Origin: an uncultured Clostridia bacterium
Lineage (GTDB): Bacteria > Bacillota > Clostridia > TANB77 > CAG-508
Reading direction: 5' to 3'
NCBI GenBank assembly: GCA_947631185.1
Contig: CANRKJ010000002.1
Coordinates: 42,283-106,282 of the forward strand
Length of the DNA stretch: 64,000 nucleotides
How positions within the stretch are numbered: position 1 is the stretch's first letter; every line of letters starts with the position of its first letter. Below the pieces are notes generated by a model. The model had not been told where the DNA came from and ran no database searches. It worked only from the letters and a program-made list of their open reading frames with translations. The position numbers and the translations under genes are program-made. Of this stretch, positions 31,404 to 42,981 are shown one piece after another.

Positions 31404-32729
31404 ATGTCAAAACCAGTGGTTGCCATTGTTGGAAAACCCAATGTAGGTAAATCAAGATTTTTTAATTATGTAATAGGACAAAGAATTTCTATAGTTGAAG
31501 ATGTACCTGGTGTTACAAGAGATAGGGTATATGCGGATACATCATGGAAAGATAGGGAATTTTCTTTAATTGATACAGGTGGAATTGAACCAGAGTCTGA
31601 TGATATTATTATTTCTCAAATGAGGAACCAAGCTAATATTGCAATAAGTGTTGCTGATGTTATAATTTTTATGACAGATATAAAACAAGGTGTAACTAGC
31701 TCTGATCAAGATATTGCATTAATGTTAAAAAAATCAAATAAGCCTATAGTTTTAGTTTGTAATAAAGCTGATAATATAGGTGAGCCACCACCAGAAATAT
31801 ATGAATTTTATAATTTAGGTTTGGGAAATCCATATCCTGTTTCTGCAGCTAATGCTTTAGGGATAGGAGATGTATTAGATGCAATATATGATTTTTTCCC
31901 TCCTAAAGATGATTTTGAAGATGATAAAGAAATAATTAAAGTTGCTATAATTGGAAAACCTAATGTTGGAAAATCTTCTTTAATAAATAAAATATTGAAT
32001 GAAAATAGAGCAATTGTTAGCAATATTGCTGGAACTACACGTGATGCAATAGATTCAGATTTTGAGAATGAATTTGGAAAATATACTTTTATTGATACAG
32101 CTGGTATTAGAAAAAAGAGTAAAGTTAATGAATCTATTGAGAAATTTAGTATAATGAGAACACTTTTAGCAATAGAGAGGTCTGATGTTTGCTTAGTATT
32201 GATAGATGCTAATGAAGGTGTTACAGATCAGGATGCGAAGATTTTAGGAGAAGCTCATGAGGCTGGAAAAGGAATAATAATTGTTGTAAATAAATGGGAT
32301 GAAATTGATAAAGAAACAGGTACTTTAGAAAAATTTAAAAAAGAAGTTTACAATAAATTAAGTTATGCAAGTTATGCTCCAGTAATTTTTATTTCAGCAA
32401 AAACAGGGCAAAGAGTAAACAAGTTGTTTGAATTAATAAATAATGTAAATGATCAAAATTCTCTAAGAGTCTCTACAGCTGTAGTAAATGAGGTAATAAA
32501 TGAAGCAGTAGCGGTTGTACAACCACCTTCTGATAAAGGTAAAAGATTAAAAATCTATTATGGTACTCAAGCCACTACAAAACCGCCAACATTTGTTATA
32601 TTTTGTAATAATAAAGAATTATTTCATTTTTCTTATCAAAGATATTTGATAAATTGTTTTAGAAATAATTTTGGATTAGAAGGAACACCTGTAAGATTGA
32701 TAATAAGAGAAAAAAAATCGGATATATAA
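31404..32729 (+). CDS. der: GTPase Der
   Basis: Two G domains: GKPNVGKSRFFN and GKPNVGKSSLINK; KH-like C-terminus. Confidence 0.95.
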   Translation: MSKPVVAIVGKPNVGKSRFFNYVIGQRISIVEDVPGVTRDRVYADTSWKDREFSLIDTGGIEPESDDIIISQMRNQANIAISVADVIIFMTDIKQGVTSSDQDIALMLKKSNKPIVLVCNKADNIGEPPPEIYEFYNLGLGNPYPVSAANALGIGDVLDAIYDFFPPKDDFEDDKEIIKVAIIGKPNVGKSSLINKILNENRAIVSNIAGTTRDAIDSDFENEFGKYTFIDTAGIRKKSKVNESIEKFSIMRTLLAIERSDVCLVLIDANEGVTDQDAKILGEAHEAGKGIIIVVNKWDEIDKETGTLEKFKKEVYNKLSYASYAPVIFISAKTGQRVNKLFELINNVNDQNSLRVSTAVVNEVINEAVAVVQPPSDKGKRLKIYYGTQATTKPPTFVIFCNNKELFHFSYQRYLINCFRNNFGLEGTPVRLIIREKKSDI

Positions 32730-32827
32730 TTGTATATTTAAATAATTCATTTATCTAATATAACTATTGTTTTTTTTTAATAAAAATGATATAAATATAA
32801 TAAATTTGATAAATAAGGAGGAAAGAT

Positions 32828-33466
32828 ATGGCTCCATATATTACTATAGCAATCATAGCTTATGCTATTGGAAGTGTAAATTTCTCAGTTTTAATAAGCA
32901 GAAAGATGGCAGGTTTTGATATAAGAGATAAAGGAAGTAAAAATGCAGGGACTACCAATATATTAAGAAATGTGGGAAAGAAAGCTGCTGTTTTAACTTT
33001 AATTTGTGATATTTTAAAAGGGGTTGTTTCAATTCTTATTGCAATGTTAATAGCTAAAATTGTAGAAGGTTCTAATAAGGCAATCTTGATGGAACTTGCA
33101 GCATTTTTTGTTGTTGTTGGTCATACTTTTCCAATATTTTTTGAATTTAGAGGTGGAAAAGGTGTTGCTACAAGTTTAGGAGTTTTACTAATAATAAATT
33201 GGAAAATTGGACTTATATGTTTAACTTTTGCAATTTTTGAAATTATATTATGTAGAATGGTTTCATTAGGCTCTATTTCAGTAGCAGTATTATTTCCAGT
33301 TTTAACGTTTTTTATTAGAGATTGTTATCTAACAAATTGGGAATATTCATATGTTATTTTCGCAATTGCAATGGCTGTTTTTGTTATATTTAATCATAGA
33401 GAAAATGTTAAAAGACTTATGAATGGAACAGAAAATAGAATATCTTTTAGTAAAAAAGAAAGTTAA
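32828..33466 (+). CDS. plsY: glycerol-3-phosphate acyltransferase PlsY
   Basis: GSVNFSVLISR, GSKNAGTTNILR, GHTFPIFFEFRGGKGVATSLG. Confidence 0.95.
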   Translation: MAPYITIAIIAYAIGSVNFSVLISRKMAGFDIRDKGSKNAGTTNILRNVGKKAAVLTLICDILKGVVSILIAMLIAKIVEGSNKAILMELAAFFVVVGHTFPIFFEFRGGKGVATSLGVLLIINWKIGLICLTFAIFEIILCRMVSLGSISVAVLFPVLTFFIRDCYLTNWEYSYVIFAIAMAVFVIFNHRENVKRLMNGTENRISFSKKES

Positions 33467-33496
33467 CAAAAATATCAATATAAAGAAAGGAATAAT

Positions 33497-34483
33497 ATGG
33501 AAAATATAACAATAATCGGTAGTGGAAGTTGGGGAGTGGCTTTAGGTGTATATTTAGCAAAACTTGGACATAATATTAAAATGTGGTCATTTGCTAAAGA
33601 GGAAAATGATGAAATAAATAAGCAAAAGATATGCAGGTATCTTCCTGGAATAAAAATACCTGATAATATAAAATGTACTACAGAATTCGAAGATGCATTA
33701 GATGGAACTAAATTAGTACTTCACGTTACTCCATCTAAATTTGTAAGAGATACAATAAAAGGATATGAAAAATATATTACTTCAAATCATATAATTTTGG
33801 CCTGTTCAAAAGGTTTTGAACCAGAATCTTTAAAAACATTAGAAGAAGTTTTTAAAGAAGAATTGCCAAATACAGATTATGGCGTTTTATCTGGCCCAAG
33901 TCATGCAGAGGAAGTTTCTAGAAATGTTCCAACAGCTTTAGTAGTTGCTTCAAAACATAAAGACATAATTGAGTATGTTTCAGAAACTTTTCGTAGTGAA
34001 TTTATGAGAATATATCATAATGAAGATGTTAAAGGTGTAGAAATAGGAGGAGCATTGAAAAATATTATAGCTCTATGTGCAGGAATATCTGTTGGATTGG
34101 AATTAGGAGATAATACTTATGCTGCACTTTTAACTAGGGGATTATTTGAAATAGAAAAATTAGGTACAGCCATGGGAGCTAAGAGTAGAACTTTTTATGG
34201 ACTAACAGGCTTAGGTGATTTAATTGTAACTTGTGGAAGTGTTCATAGCAGAAATAGAAAAGCTGGATATTTAATAGGAAAAGGATATACTATAGATGAA
34301 GCTAGAAAAGAAATTGGAATGACAATTGAAGGTGTAGATAATATAGATGTTGCATATAGTTTGTCAAAAAAATATAATGTTGAGATGCCAATAGTTGAAA
34401 GTGTTTACAATATATTGTATAATGGTTTACAACCTAAAGAGGCTGTAACAAATCTTATGACTAGAAAATTTAAATCTGAATAA
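33497..34483 (+). CDS. gpsA: glycerol-3-phosphate dehydrogenase [NAD(P)+]
   Basis: ITIIGSGSWGVALGVYLA, SGPSHAEEV, ALKNIIALCAG. Confidence 0.95.
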   Translation: MENITIIGSGSWGVALGVYLAKLGHNIKMWSFAKEENDEINKQKICRYLPGIKIPDNIKCTTEFEDALDGTKLVLHVTPSKFVRDTIKGYEKYITSNHIILACSKGFEPESLKTLEEVFKEELPNTDYGVLSGPSHAEEVSRNVPTALVVASKHKDIIEYVSETFRSEFMRIYHNEDVKGVEIGGALKNIIALCAGISVGLELGDNTYAALLTRGLFEIEKLGTAMGAKSRTFYGLTGLGDLIVTCGSVHSRNRKAGYLIGKGYTIDEARKEIGMTIEGVDNIDVAYSLSKKYNVEMPIVESVYNILYNGLQPKEAVTNLMTRKFKSE

Positions 34484-34508
34484 ATAAAAAAAATAAGGAG
34501 GTTTTATT

Positions 34509-34997
34509 ATGGATTTTTTTAACAATCTAGGAAAGAAAGCTAGCGAAGCTTTAAAAAACACAAAAGAAAAAACTACAAAAATTTCAGGTGAATTAAAATT
34601 AAAAAGTAAAATTACTGATTATAAAAGTAAAATTGTCGATTTAGAAAAAGAAATTGGTAGTATTATTTATGAAGACTTTAAAAATAATAGTAAGCTTGGA
34701 GAAAATGAAGATATTATAAAAAAATGTGAAGAGATAGCAGAATTAGAATCTAATATAAAATCAGCAGAAGAAGAAATTTTAGTTTTAAAAGATATAAAAA
34801 AATGTATATCATGTGGTTCTGAGTTATCTGTTGATATGGAATATTGTTCAAAATGTGGAGCAAAACAACCTGAAATTGTTTCAAAGAAAGATGAAGTTAC
34901 ACAAGAATCAAACGAAACTACTGAAGAACAAAATGATGATGTAGAATCAGATGATACAAAAGTAACTGAATCTGAAGATAATAAAAAAGACAAATAA
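34509..34997 (+). CDS. zinc-ribbon coiled-coil protein
   Basis: CISCGSELSVDMEYCSKCG. Confidence 0.75.
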   Translation: MDFFNNLGKKASEALKNTKEKTTKISGELKLKSKITDYKSKIVDLEKEIGSIIYEDFKNNSKLGENEDIIKKCEEIAELESNIKSAEEEILVLKDIKKCISCGSELSVDMEYCSKCGAKQPEIVSKKDEVTQESNETTEEQNDDVESDDTKVTESEDNKKDK

Positions 34998-35009
34998 TTA
35001 TATAAATAT

Positions 35010-35040
35010 AAAGGTTAAACCTTAGGTTTAACCTTTATTA
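35010..35040 (+). terminator. intrinsic terminator
   Basis: AAAGGTTAAACCttaGGTTTAACCTTT. Confidence 0.75.
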
Positions 35041-35159
35041 TTTATATAATAGGAAAGGTATATGAATTTTTATTATATATTTTTTGTAAAATATCTGCTA
35101 TTGAAAAGAAAAAATGTTTATGGTATAATATGCAAAATGTTTTGAAAGAAGGTAATTGT

Positions 35160-36164
35160 ATGAAAATTTTAGTTACTGGTGGCTTAGGTTTTATAGGTTC
35201 ACATACTTGTGTTGAATTACTAGAAAATGGTCACGAGGTTGTCGTAGTTGATAATTTAAATAATAGTAAAAAAGATGTTTTAGATAAAATAAAAAAAATT
35301 ACAGGCTCTGATAAAATAAAATTATATGTAGAAGATGTAAAAAACATAAAAGCATTAGATAATATTTTTAAAGAAAATAATATAGAGTGTGTAATTCATT
35401 TTGCAGGATATAAAGCTGTTGGAGAATCTGTAAAAAATCCAATAATGTATTATGAGAATAATATAGTTTCAACTATTAATTTACTAAATGTTATGAAAAA
35501 ATATAATGTAAAGAAAATAATATTTAGTTCTACTGCTACAGTATATGGAGAGCCAAAGAGTTGCCCTGTTAGTGAAAATTTTTCTACTGGAAATACTACA
35601 AATCCATATGCTACAACAAAATATATGATAGAAAGAATTTTGGATGATTTATATAAGTCAGATAATGAATGGAGTATTGCTATTTTAAGATATTTTAATC
35701 CAATTGGTGCACATAAAAGTGGATTAATAGGTGAAAATCCAAATGGTATACCTAATAATCTTATGCCATACATATTAAAAGTAGCTGCTGGTGAACTTCC
35801 TAAATTAAATATATTTGGAAATGACTATAATACACATGATGGAACAGGAGTTAGAGATTATATTCATGTTGTTGATTTAGCAAAAGGACATGTTAAGGCT
35901 ATAGAAAAAATTTCATCTGAAAATGGTGTTAAAGTTTATAATTTAGGGACAGGTATTGGATATAGTGTATTAGATATAGTAAATACTTTTATTGAAAAAA
36001 ATAAAGTAGAACTTCCTTATGAAATAACTGATAGAAGACCTGGCGATGTTGATGAAGTATTTTCTAATCCAACAAAAGCAAAAAATGAGTTAGGTTGGGA
36101 AGCAAAATTAAGTATAGATGATATGTGTGTAGATTCATGGAATTTTAAGAAAAATAATATATAG
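35160..36164 (+). CDS. galE: UDP-glucose 4-epimerase
   Basis: MKILVTGGLGFIGSHTCVELLENGHEVVVVDNL; YxxxK; start 35160. Confidence 0.95.
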   Translation: MKILVTGGLGFIGSHTCVELLENGHEVVVVDNLNNSKKDVLDKIKKITGSDKIKLYVEDVKNIKALDNIFKENNIECVIHFAGYKAVGESVKNPIMYYENNIVSTINLLNVMKKYNVKKIIFSSTATVYGEPKSCPVSENFSTGNTTNPYATTKYMIERILDDLYKSDNEWSIAILRYFNPIGAHKSGLIGENPNGIPNNLMPYILKVAAGELPKLNIFGNDYNTHDGTGVRDYIHVVDLAKGHVKAIEKISSENGVKVYNLGTGIGYSVLDIVNTFIEKNKVELPYEITDRRPGDVDEVFSNPTKAKNELGWEAKLSIDDMCVDSWNFKKNNI

Positions 36165-36174
36165 AAGGTAGTTT

Positions 36175-37062
36175 ATGAAAACAGCTATAATTGTTCTAAA
36201 TTATAATTCTGAGAAAGAAACAGAAGAATATATAAATAGAATAAAAAATTATAAAATTATAGATAAAATTGTTGTAGTAGATAATATGTCTACTAATGAG
36301 AATACTTTTGAAAAATTAAAAAAATTAGAATCAGAAAAAATTTCTGTGATTAGATCAGAAAAAAATGGTGGGTATTCATATGGAAATAATTATGGAATTC
36401 ATTTTTTGGAGAGTTTTAATGATAAATATGATAATATAATTATTTCAAATTCAGATATTGATGTAGAAGAAACAGCTATAAAAAAATCAATTGAGTTTTT
36501 AAATTCAAATGAAAAGATTGGAATTGTTGCACCAAGAATGTATAAATCAAATAATAAGCCAGCAAGAAGAAGTGCATGGAAAATAAGAACATTTTGGCTG
36601 GATTTAATACATTCAACTAGAATTTTAGAGATATTATTCTATAAAAAATTAAGAGCTGGAGAGTATTCAGAAGAAGATTATAAAAAGCCAATTTTAAAAG
36701 TTGAAGCAATTGCAGGATCATTTTTTATCGTAAAATATGATATTTTTAAACAAATAGGTTACTTTGATGAAAATGTTTTTTTATTTTATGAAGAAGATAT
36801 TATAGCTAAAAAATTTAAAGAATTAAATTATGATATATATAGTCTTAATGATATAAAATTTATTCATTATGAAAGTACGACAATAAAGAAAAGCATAAAT
36901 TATTTAAAAAAAATGAATATTTTATATAAAAGTAAAATGTATTTTCAAAAAAAGTATAATAAAATTGGAATTTTAGAAGTAATAATATTTAAAATATTAT
37001 ATTTATTAAGAATTATAGAGCTAATTATAGAAATACCACTGAGAAAATTACTAAAAAAATGA
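36175..37062 (+). CDS. glycosyltransferase family 2
   Basis: TAIIVLNYNSEKETEEYI...; DNMSTNENT. Confidence 0.9.
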   Translation: MKTAIIVLNYNSEKETEEYINRIKNYKIIDKIVVVDNMSTNENTFEKLKKLESEKISVIRSEKNGGYSYGNNYGIHFLESFNDKYDNIIISNSDIDVEETAIKKSIEFLNSNEKIGIVAPRMYKSNNKPARRSAWKIRTFWLDLIHSTRILEILFYKKLRAGEYSEEDYKKPILKVEAIAGSFFIVKYDIFKQIGYFDENVFLFYEEDIIAKKFKELNYDIYSLNDIKFIHYESTTIKKSINYLKKMNILYKSKMYFQKKYNKIGILEVIIFKILYLLRIIELIIEIPLRKLLKK

Positions 37063-37153
37063 TTATTAATTAAGAAATATTTTAAAAAACTATTTAAAAA
37101 AAATACTTTTTATGATATATAGTACTTAAAATATTCCTTTATTGGAGGAAATT

Positions 37154-38188
37154 TTGAAAAAAAATATAAAAAATTACAATTTAGATGAACTTAAGGAAGA
37201 AATTAAATCTTTAGGTGAAAAGCCATATAGAGCAGAACAAATTTTTAAATGGTTATATGTTGATAATATATCTAGTTTTAGTGAAATGACAAATTTATCT
37301 TTAGATTTAAGAAAAAAATTGGATGAAAATTATTCTTTGAATTCATTTAAAATTGAAAAAAAATTTAAATCTATTGATGGTACAATAAAATATTTATTTA
37401 ATGTTCAAGATGAAGAACAAAACATGATAGAATCTGTTTTGATGAGTTATCATCATGGATATACAATATGTGTTTCTTCTCAAATAGGATGTAAAATGGG
37501 ATGTAAATTTTGTGCTTCTACTGGAATTAAATTTGGCAGAAATTTAGAGAGTTCAGAAATAATCCAGCAATTATTAGAAATTGAAAAAGATGCAAAAGTT
37601 AAAATTTCAAACATAGTATTTATGGGAATTGGCGAACCGTTAGATAATTATGAAAATGTAATGAACAGTATTCGAATAATTAATAATCCAAAAGGATTGA
37701 ATATTGGAGCAAGGCATATTAGTATATCAACTAGTGGAATAGTTCCAAAAATCTACCAGCTTGCTAATGAAAATATGCAGTGTACATTGTCTATATCACT
37801 TCATAGTAGTAATAATAAAAAAAGAAGTGAAATGATGCCGATAAATGATGTTTATCCTATTGAAGAACTTATTAAAGCTTGTGAATATTACATAAAAAAA
37901 ACAAATAAAAGAATATCTTTTGAATATGCTTTAGCAAAAGACAATAATGATAATTTAAATGATGCTAAAGATTTGGTAAAACTTTTAAAGGGAATGTTAG
38001 CTCATGTTAATTTAATTCCAATTAATAAAATAAAAGATGGAAAATATACTAAAAGTTCAAATGAAAATATAATTAAATTTAGAGATTATTTAAATGATTG
38101 TGGAATTGTAGCTACAATTAGAAGGGAACTTGGATCTGATATAAATGCTGCTTGCGGGCAACTGAGAAGACAAAACATGAGGAAATAA
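37154..38188 (+). CDS. rlmN: 23S rRNA/tRNA adenine C2-methyltransferase RlmN
   Basis: CKMGCKFCAST radical-SAM motif, RRELGSDINAACGQLR; TTG start with GGAGG RBS. Confidence 0.93.
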   Translation: MKKNIKNYNLDELKEEIKSLGEKPYRAEQIFKWLYVDNISSFSEMTNLSLDLRKKLDENYSLNSFKIEKKFKSIDGTIKYLFNVQDEEQNMIESVLMSYHHGYTICVSSQIGCKMGCKFCASTGIKFGRNLESSEIIQQLLEIEKDAKVKISNIVFMGIGEPLDNYENVMNSIRIINNPKGLNIGARHISISTSGIVPKIYQLANENMQCTLSISLHSSNNKKRSEMMPINDVYPIEELIKACEYYIKKTNKRISFEYALAKDNNDNLNDAKDLVKLLKGMLAHVNLIPINKIKDGKYTKSSNENIIKFRDYLNDCGIVATIRRELGSDINAACGQLRRQNMRK

Positions 38189-38200
38189 AGAGGTGATTAA

Positions 38201-38938
38201 ATGAGAATTTTGGCAAAGTCGGATGTTGGAAGAGCAAGAGAAAATAATCAAGACTCGTATTATGTGTCTGATTTAAAGGATGATATAAAATTGTTTATAT
38301 TGGCTGATGGAATGGGAGGCTATAAAGGTGGAGAAATAGCTAGTAGTTTAGCTGTTGAAAGTGTAAAAAATTATATCTGTGTTAACTTCTCCAAAATCGA
38401 AAATAAAGAAAAAGATGTTATATTAAACTTAATTGAAGGTGCTATCGAATATGCTAATAATGTAGTTTATGAAAAGTCAAGAGAAATAGTAGAACTTAAT
38501 GAAATGGGAACTACACTAGATGTATGTTTGTTATATGGAAATAAAGTTTTTATAGGTCATGTTGGAGATAGTAGGGTTTATAGAATTAGAAAGAATATTA
38601 TTAGAAAATTAACTGTTGATCATAGTTATGTTGAAAAATTAGTTAGAGAAGGAAGCATTACTAAAGAGGAGGCCTATAATCATCCTAAGAAAAATATGCT
38701 TTTAAAAGCATTAGGATGTGATTCATTAGTTAAACCAGATGTATTTTATAAAGCCTTTTTAAAGGATGATATTTTACTAATGTGTTCTGATGGATTAACA
38801 AATATGCTTAGAGATAATGAAATTTATGATGTTTTACTAAAAAATCCAGACAAACCGGAAAATGCTTTAATAAATAGAGCCAATGTTGTAGGTGGATATG
38901 ATAATATTACAGCTATAATAGTTGATAATTGTGTATAA
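38201..38938 (+). CDS. prpC: PP2C-family Ser/Thr phosphatase
   Basis: SDVGRARENNQDSYYV, LADGMGGYKGGEIAS, GHVGDSRVYRI; next to pknB. Confidence 0.93.
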   Translation: MRILAKSDVGRARENNQDSYYVSDLKDDIKLFILADGMGGYKGGEIASSLAVESVKNYICVNFSKIENKEKDVILNLIEGAIEYANNVVYEKSREIVELNEMGTTLDVCLLYGNKVFIGHVGDSRVYRIRKNIIRKLTVDHSYVEKLVREGSITKEEAYNHPKKNMLLKALGCDSLVKPDVFYKAFLKDDILLMCSDGLTNMLRDNEIYDVLLKNPDKPENALINRANVVGGYDNITAIIVDNCV

Positions 38939-38976
38939 AGTGTAATTTGGTTAAATAAATTAAGGAGAGAAAAAAG

Positions 38977-41026
38977 ATGAATCTTATAGGAAAATTATTA
39001 GGAAACAGGTATGAAATCTTAGAAAAAGTAGGTAGTGGTCGGAATGGCTGTTGTTTATAAGGCAAAGGATCATGTTTTAAACAGGTTTATAGCTGTAAAA
39101 ATTTTAAGAGATGAATTTACAACAGATAGCGAGTTTATAAAAAGATTTAGAACAGAAGCTTTGTCAGCAGCTAGTTTAACTCATCCAAATATTGTTCAAA
39201 TTTACGATGTAGGAAATGAAGATAATTTATATTATATTGTGATGGAACTTATTCAAGGAAAAACATTAAAAGAAATAATTGTTGAAGATGAGAGATTATC
39301 ATGGAAATGGTCTACAAATATCGCGATTCAAATAGCTTCAGCTTTAGAGACTGCCCATAAGAATGGAATAGTTCATAGAGATATAAAACCTCATAATATA
39401 ATAATAACAGAAGAGGGAAGAGCTAAGGTTACAGATTTTGGAATTGCTAAAGCTGTATCAAATTCAACAATAACAGCATTCGGAACAACAATTGGGTCAG
39501 TTCACTATTTTTCTCCAGAACATGCTAGAGGTGGATATACAGATGAAAAATCAGATATATATTCATTAGGTGTTGTATTATATGAAATGCTTACAGGGAG
39601 AGTACCTTTTGATGCAGATACACCTGTTTCAGTGGCTTTAAAGCAAGTACAAGAAGAGCCTATAGAGCCTGTAGAAATTAATCCAGATATTCCTGTTAGT
39701 TTGAATAGAATAATATTGAAAGCTATGCAGAAAGATCCAAACCTTAGATATCAAAAAGTTACTGAAATGCTTAATGACTTAAATTTAGCTTTAAAAAGAC
39801 CTGATGAAAATTTTGTAGTAGTTCGTTCAAATGATGCTTCAACTCCAACTCAAAGAGTAGGTGTTGTGTCTGATGAAGATGATGAAGAAGATGATGATGA
39901 TGAGTCAAAATCAAAAATTGGAAGATTTTTTAGTAATCATCCATTTGTTAGATTTTTGATTATCTTGGCGATATTAGCTATAATATTTATAGTGGCATTA
40001 GTAGTTACAATGTCTATAATTACTGGAGGATCAAGAACAAAGCAAGCTGTTCTTCCAAATGTTTCTGGTGCAAATAATGAAACTAGAGTAAAAGCAGAAG
40101 ATGCTGAAAAAATGTTAAAGGATCTTGGATTTACAAATATTACAATTGTTGAAGAATATAGTGATGAAGTAGAAGCTGGTTATGTTATTAGTCAAAGTCC
40201 AGAATATAGGGCTGATTACAATTATAATTTATCTGAAAAAATAACATTAACTGTTAGTAAAGGGTCAAAGAAAATAACTTTGCCAGATAAAATAGTTGGA
40301 AAAAATATAGATGAGGTAAAAAAAGAATTAGATTCTCTTGAAGCAAAATATGAAATTGTAGAAGAAACTAATGAAGAAGTTGAAAAAGGAATTGTTTTAG
40401 AAGTAGATCAACAGGAAGGAAGCGAAATATCAGCTTCAACACAAATTAACTTGAAAGTTAGTGCTGGTAGCCAATATAAAGATGTGACAATGATTTCAGT
40501 TCTTGGAAAGACAGAACAAGATGCTAAAACAGCATTAAATGGAATTGGAATTAATGATATAAGTGTAGAATATGACGAAAATCTTGGTAAAACAGATGGA
40601 ACTGTTTTAAATCAGAGTATATCTGTTGGAACTGTAGTTAAGGAAAATCAACAAGTGACAATTGTTGTTAATAAACATCCTGTTAAAGCTACAGTAACAG
40701 TTAATGTTAATTTAAAGTCATTAATGAAGTATACAGAACCTACTTCTACTCCTACAAATACAGCAACTACAGATGGTAATACCACAGATAGTGGTTCAAC
40801 CACTTCTCCAAGTACAACACCTGAGGTAAAAAAATCAAAAGTAGTTATTAAAGTTGGAGATGAAACAATATATTCAGAAACTAACGAACTTACTAAAACA
40901 AATATTAGTGCTACTTATACTGGTACAGGTGTAAAAGAGATAAAAGTTTATGTTGATGATGTATTAAAATCAAGTGGAAAAACTGTTGACTTTAGTAATG
41001 GAGATACAACAGTAACTATTGAGTAA
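38977..41026 (+). CDS. pknB: PASTA-domain Ser/Thr kinase, requires +1 shift at CGG 39040-39042
   Basis: [43 protein letters not shown] after skipping C39040; HRDIKPHNIIITEEGRAKVTDFG; TM and PASTA repeats. Confidence 0.93.
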
Positions 41027-41096
41027 TTATATTAACAATATAGGAGGGCATATTAATAGTTTACCCTCCTATATTGTTTTTTGGAAAGGAGAAAAA

Positions 41097-41753
41097 ATGG
41101 AAATTTCTACTTCTGTACTTTCAATAAAAAAAGAAGATGCTGTTAGAAAATTTTATGATTTAGAAGTGGCTAAAACTGATTATTTTCACATTGATGTTAT
41201 GGATGGTAATTTTGTTGAAAATAATAATCAAGAAATAATGATTGAATATGCTACGACATTAAAACATATAACAAATATTGGTATAGATGTTCATCTAATG
41301 TGTAATAATATTGAACACTATATTGATGAATATATAGATTTAGAACCAGATTCAATAACTTTTCATATTGAAGCGATAAATAATAAGAAGCAAGCAATAG
41401 ATATAATAAATGATTTAAAATCAAATAATATTAAAGTTGGAATTGCTATAAATCCTGATACAGAACTTGAAAGTATATTTGAATATTTGCCTTTTATACA
41501 TAAAATTTTAATTATGACTGTTGTTCCAGGAAAGGGAGGACAGAAATTGATTGAAAGTACTGTAGATAAAATAAAAAGGTTAAAAAAACATTTATACGAA
41601 AAAAATTTGGAAACTATTATAGAAGCAGACGGAGGAATTAACAAAGATAATATAAGTATCTTGAAAGAGGCTGGAGTGGATATTGTTGTTGCAGGATCTT
41701 ATATAATAAATTCTGGTAATTATAAAGAAGCTATTTTAAATTTAAAAATATAA
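41097..41753 (+). CDS. rpe: ribulose-phosphate 3-epimerase family
   Basis: HIDVMDGNFVENN, DVHLMCNN, MTVVPGKGGQ, EADGGIN; start 41097. Confidence 0.9.
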   Translation: MEISTSVLSIKKEDAVRKFYDLEVAKTDYFHIDVMDGNFVENNNQEIMIEYATTLKHITNIGIDVHLMCNNIEHYIDEYIDLEPDSITFHIEAINNKKQAIDIINDLKSNNIKVGIAINPDTELESIFEYLPFIHKILIMTVVPGKGGQKLIESTVDKIKRLKKHLYEKNLETIIEADGGINKDNISILKEAGVDIVVAGSYIINSGNYKEAILNLKI

Positions 41754-41774
41754 ATAAATGGAGGAGAAAAAATT

Positions 41775-42872
41775 ATGAAATTGAAAAAAATTTTTTTATT
41801 ATTGTTTTTGATTGTTTTTTGTACATCTTTAGTTTGTTTTGCTACAACAGAAGTTAATAATGAAGTTGAAGAGATTGATTCTACAGGTATGGATGGAGAA
41901 CCAGTAATTTCAAATGATTATTTTAATGCAGATAGTAATTTAACACTTGATGCCAAAAGAATTGAGGGAAACGCATTTTTATTTGCTGAAAAATTAAATC
42001 TTTCTAATGTCGAAATAACAGGAAGTTTATATATTGCAGGGCAAAATATAAATTTGGAAGATGTAAATGTATTAGGAAGTATTTTTGTTGCAGGTAATTA
42101 TGTAGAAATGGATAATACTAGAGCTAGAAATATTTATTCATTTTCTTCTAATGCAAATTTTAAAGAAGAAATTGTAATAGAAAAAAATATATATGCATAT
42201 TCTGATAGTATTAAATTAAATGCTGTTGTTGATGGTGATGTCGGTATTTCGGGAAATAATATAACTTTTGGAGATGACCTTTCAATAGTTGGAAATTTAA
42301 GTGTTACATCAGAAGATGAGCCAAATGTTCCGGAAACAGCTTCAATTGGAAATTATGAGTTTAATAAAATTGAATCATCTGAAGATAATAAATCATCTTT
42401 TAATATGTCAGATTATTTATTATCTATTGTTAAATATCTGGTTATAGTAATAATATTAGCATTGATTTTAAATTATATTTTACCAGGATTTATTGAAAAA
42501 GTTAAAAATTATGAATTAAATGATATGATAAAAGCTTTAGGAATTGGTGTTGTATCTTCAATATTAATACCGATATTAGCGTTTGTTCTTGCTATATCTA
42601 TTATAGGATTTAGATTTTTTGTTGCAGTGTCATTATTATATGTTATAGGATTAATGTTTGCTACTCCGATTGCATGTAATTCTATTGGAATATTAGTATC
42701 TAAAAAGACAGGAAAAACAGAAAAAAAATATATTATAGGATATACTTTATTAGTTGCTTTAATATATGCTATAATAAAACAGATACCTGTTATGTCAATA
42801 ATTATTGAAATAATTTTAGGATTTTTAGGATTTGGAGTTATTGTCAAATCATTAATTCCAGCTAAAAAATAG
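41775..42872 (+). CDS. signal-peptide membrane protein with bactofilin-like repetitive ectodomain
   Basis: Signal peptide, LNLSNVEITGSLYIAGQNINLEDVNVLGSIFVAGNYVEMDN, C-terminal TM helices. Confidence 0.6.
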   Translation: MKLKKIFLLLFLIVFCTSLVCFATTEVNNEVEEIDSTGMDGEPVISNDYFNADSNLTLDAKRIEGNAFLFAEKLNLSNVEITGSLYIAGQNINLEDVNVLGSIFVAGNYVEMDNTRARNIYSFSSNANFKEEIVIEKNIYAYSDSIKLNAVVDGDVGISGNNITFGDDLSIVGNLSVTSEDEPNVPETASIGNYEFNKIESSEDNKSSFNMSDYLLSIVKYLVIVIILALILNYILPGFIEKVKNYELNDMIKALGIGVVSSILIPILAFVLAISIIGFRFFVAVSLLYVIGLMFATPIACNSIGILVSKKTGKTEKKYIIGYTLLVALIYAIIKQIPVMSIIIEIILGFLGFGVIVKSLIPAKK

Positions 42873-42911
42873 TAGACATTTTCTTATGTAATACTAAAAT
42901 GTTGATGAAAC

Positions 42912-42954
42912 TTTATATACTGAAAGTTTAGAGAATTTTCCTAGTATATAAAAT
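42912..42954. repeat. ~44-bp TATATAC...GTATATA palindromic repeat, copy A
   Basis: Homologous in reverse complement to 52862-52905. Confidence 0.6.
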
Positions 42955-42981
42955 AAAGAGGTTCTTGCATTAGAACCTCTT

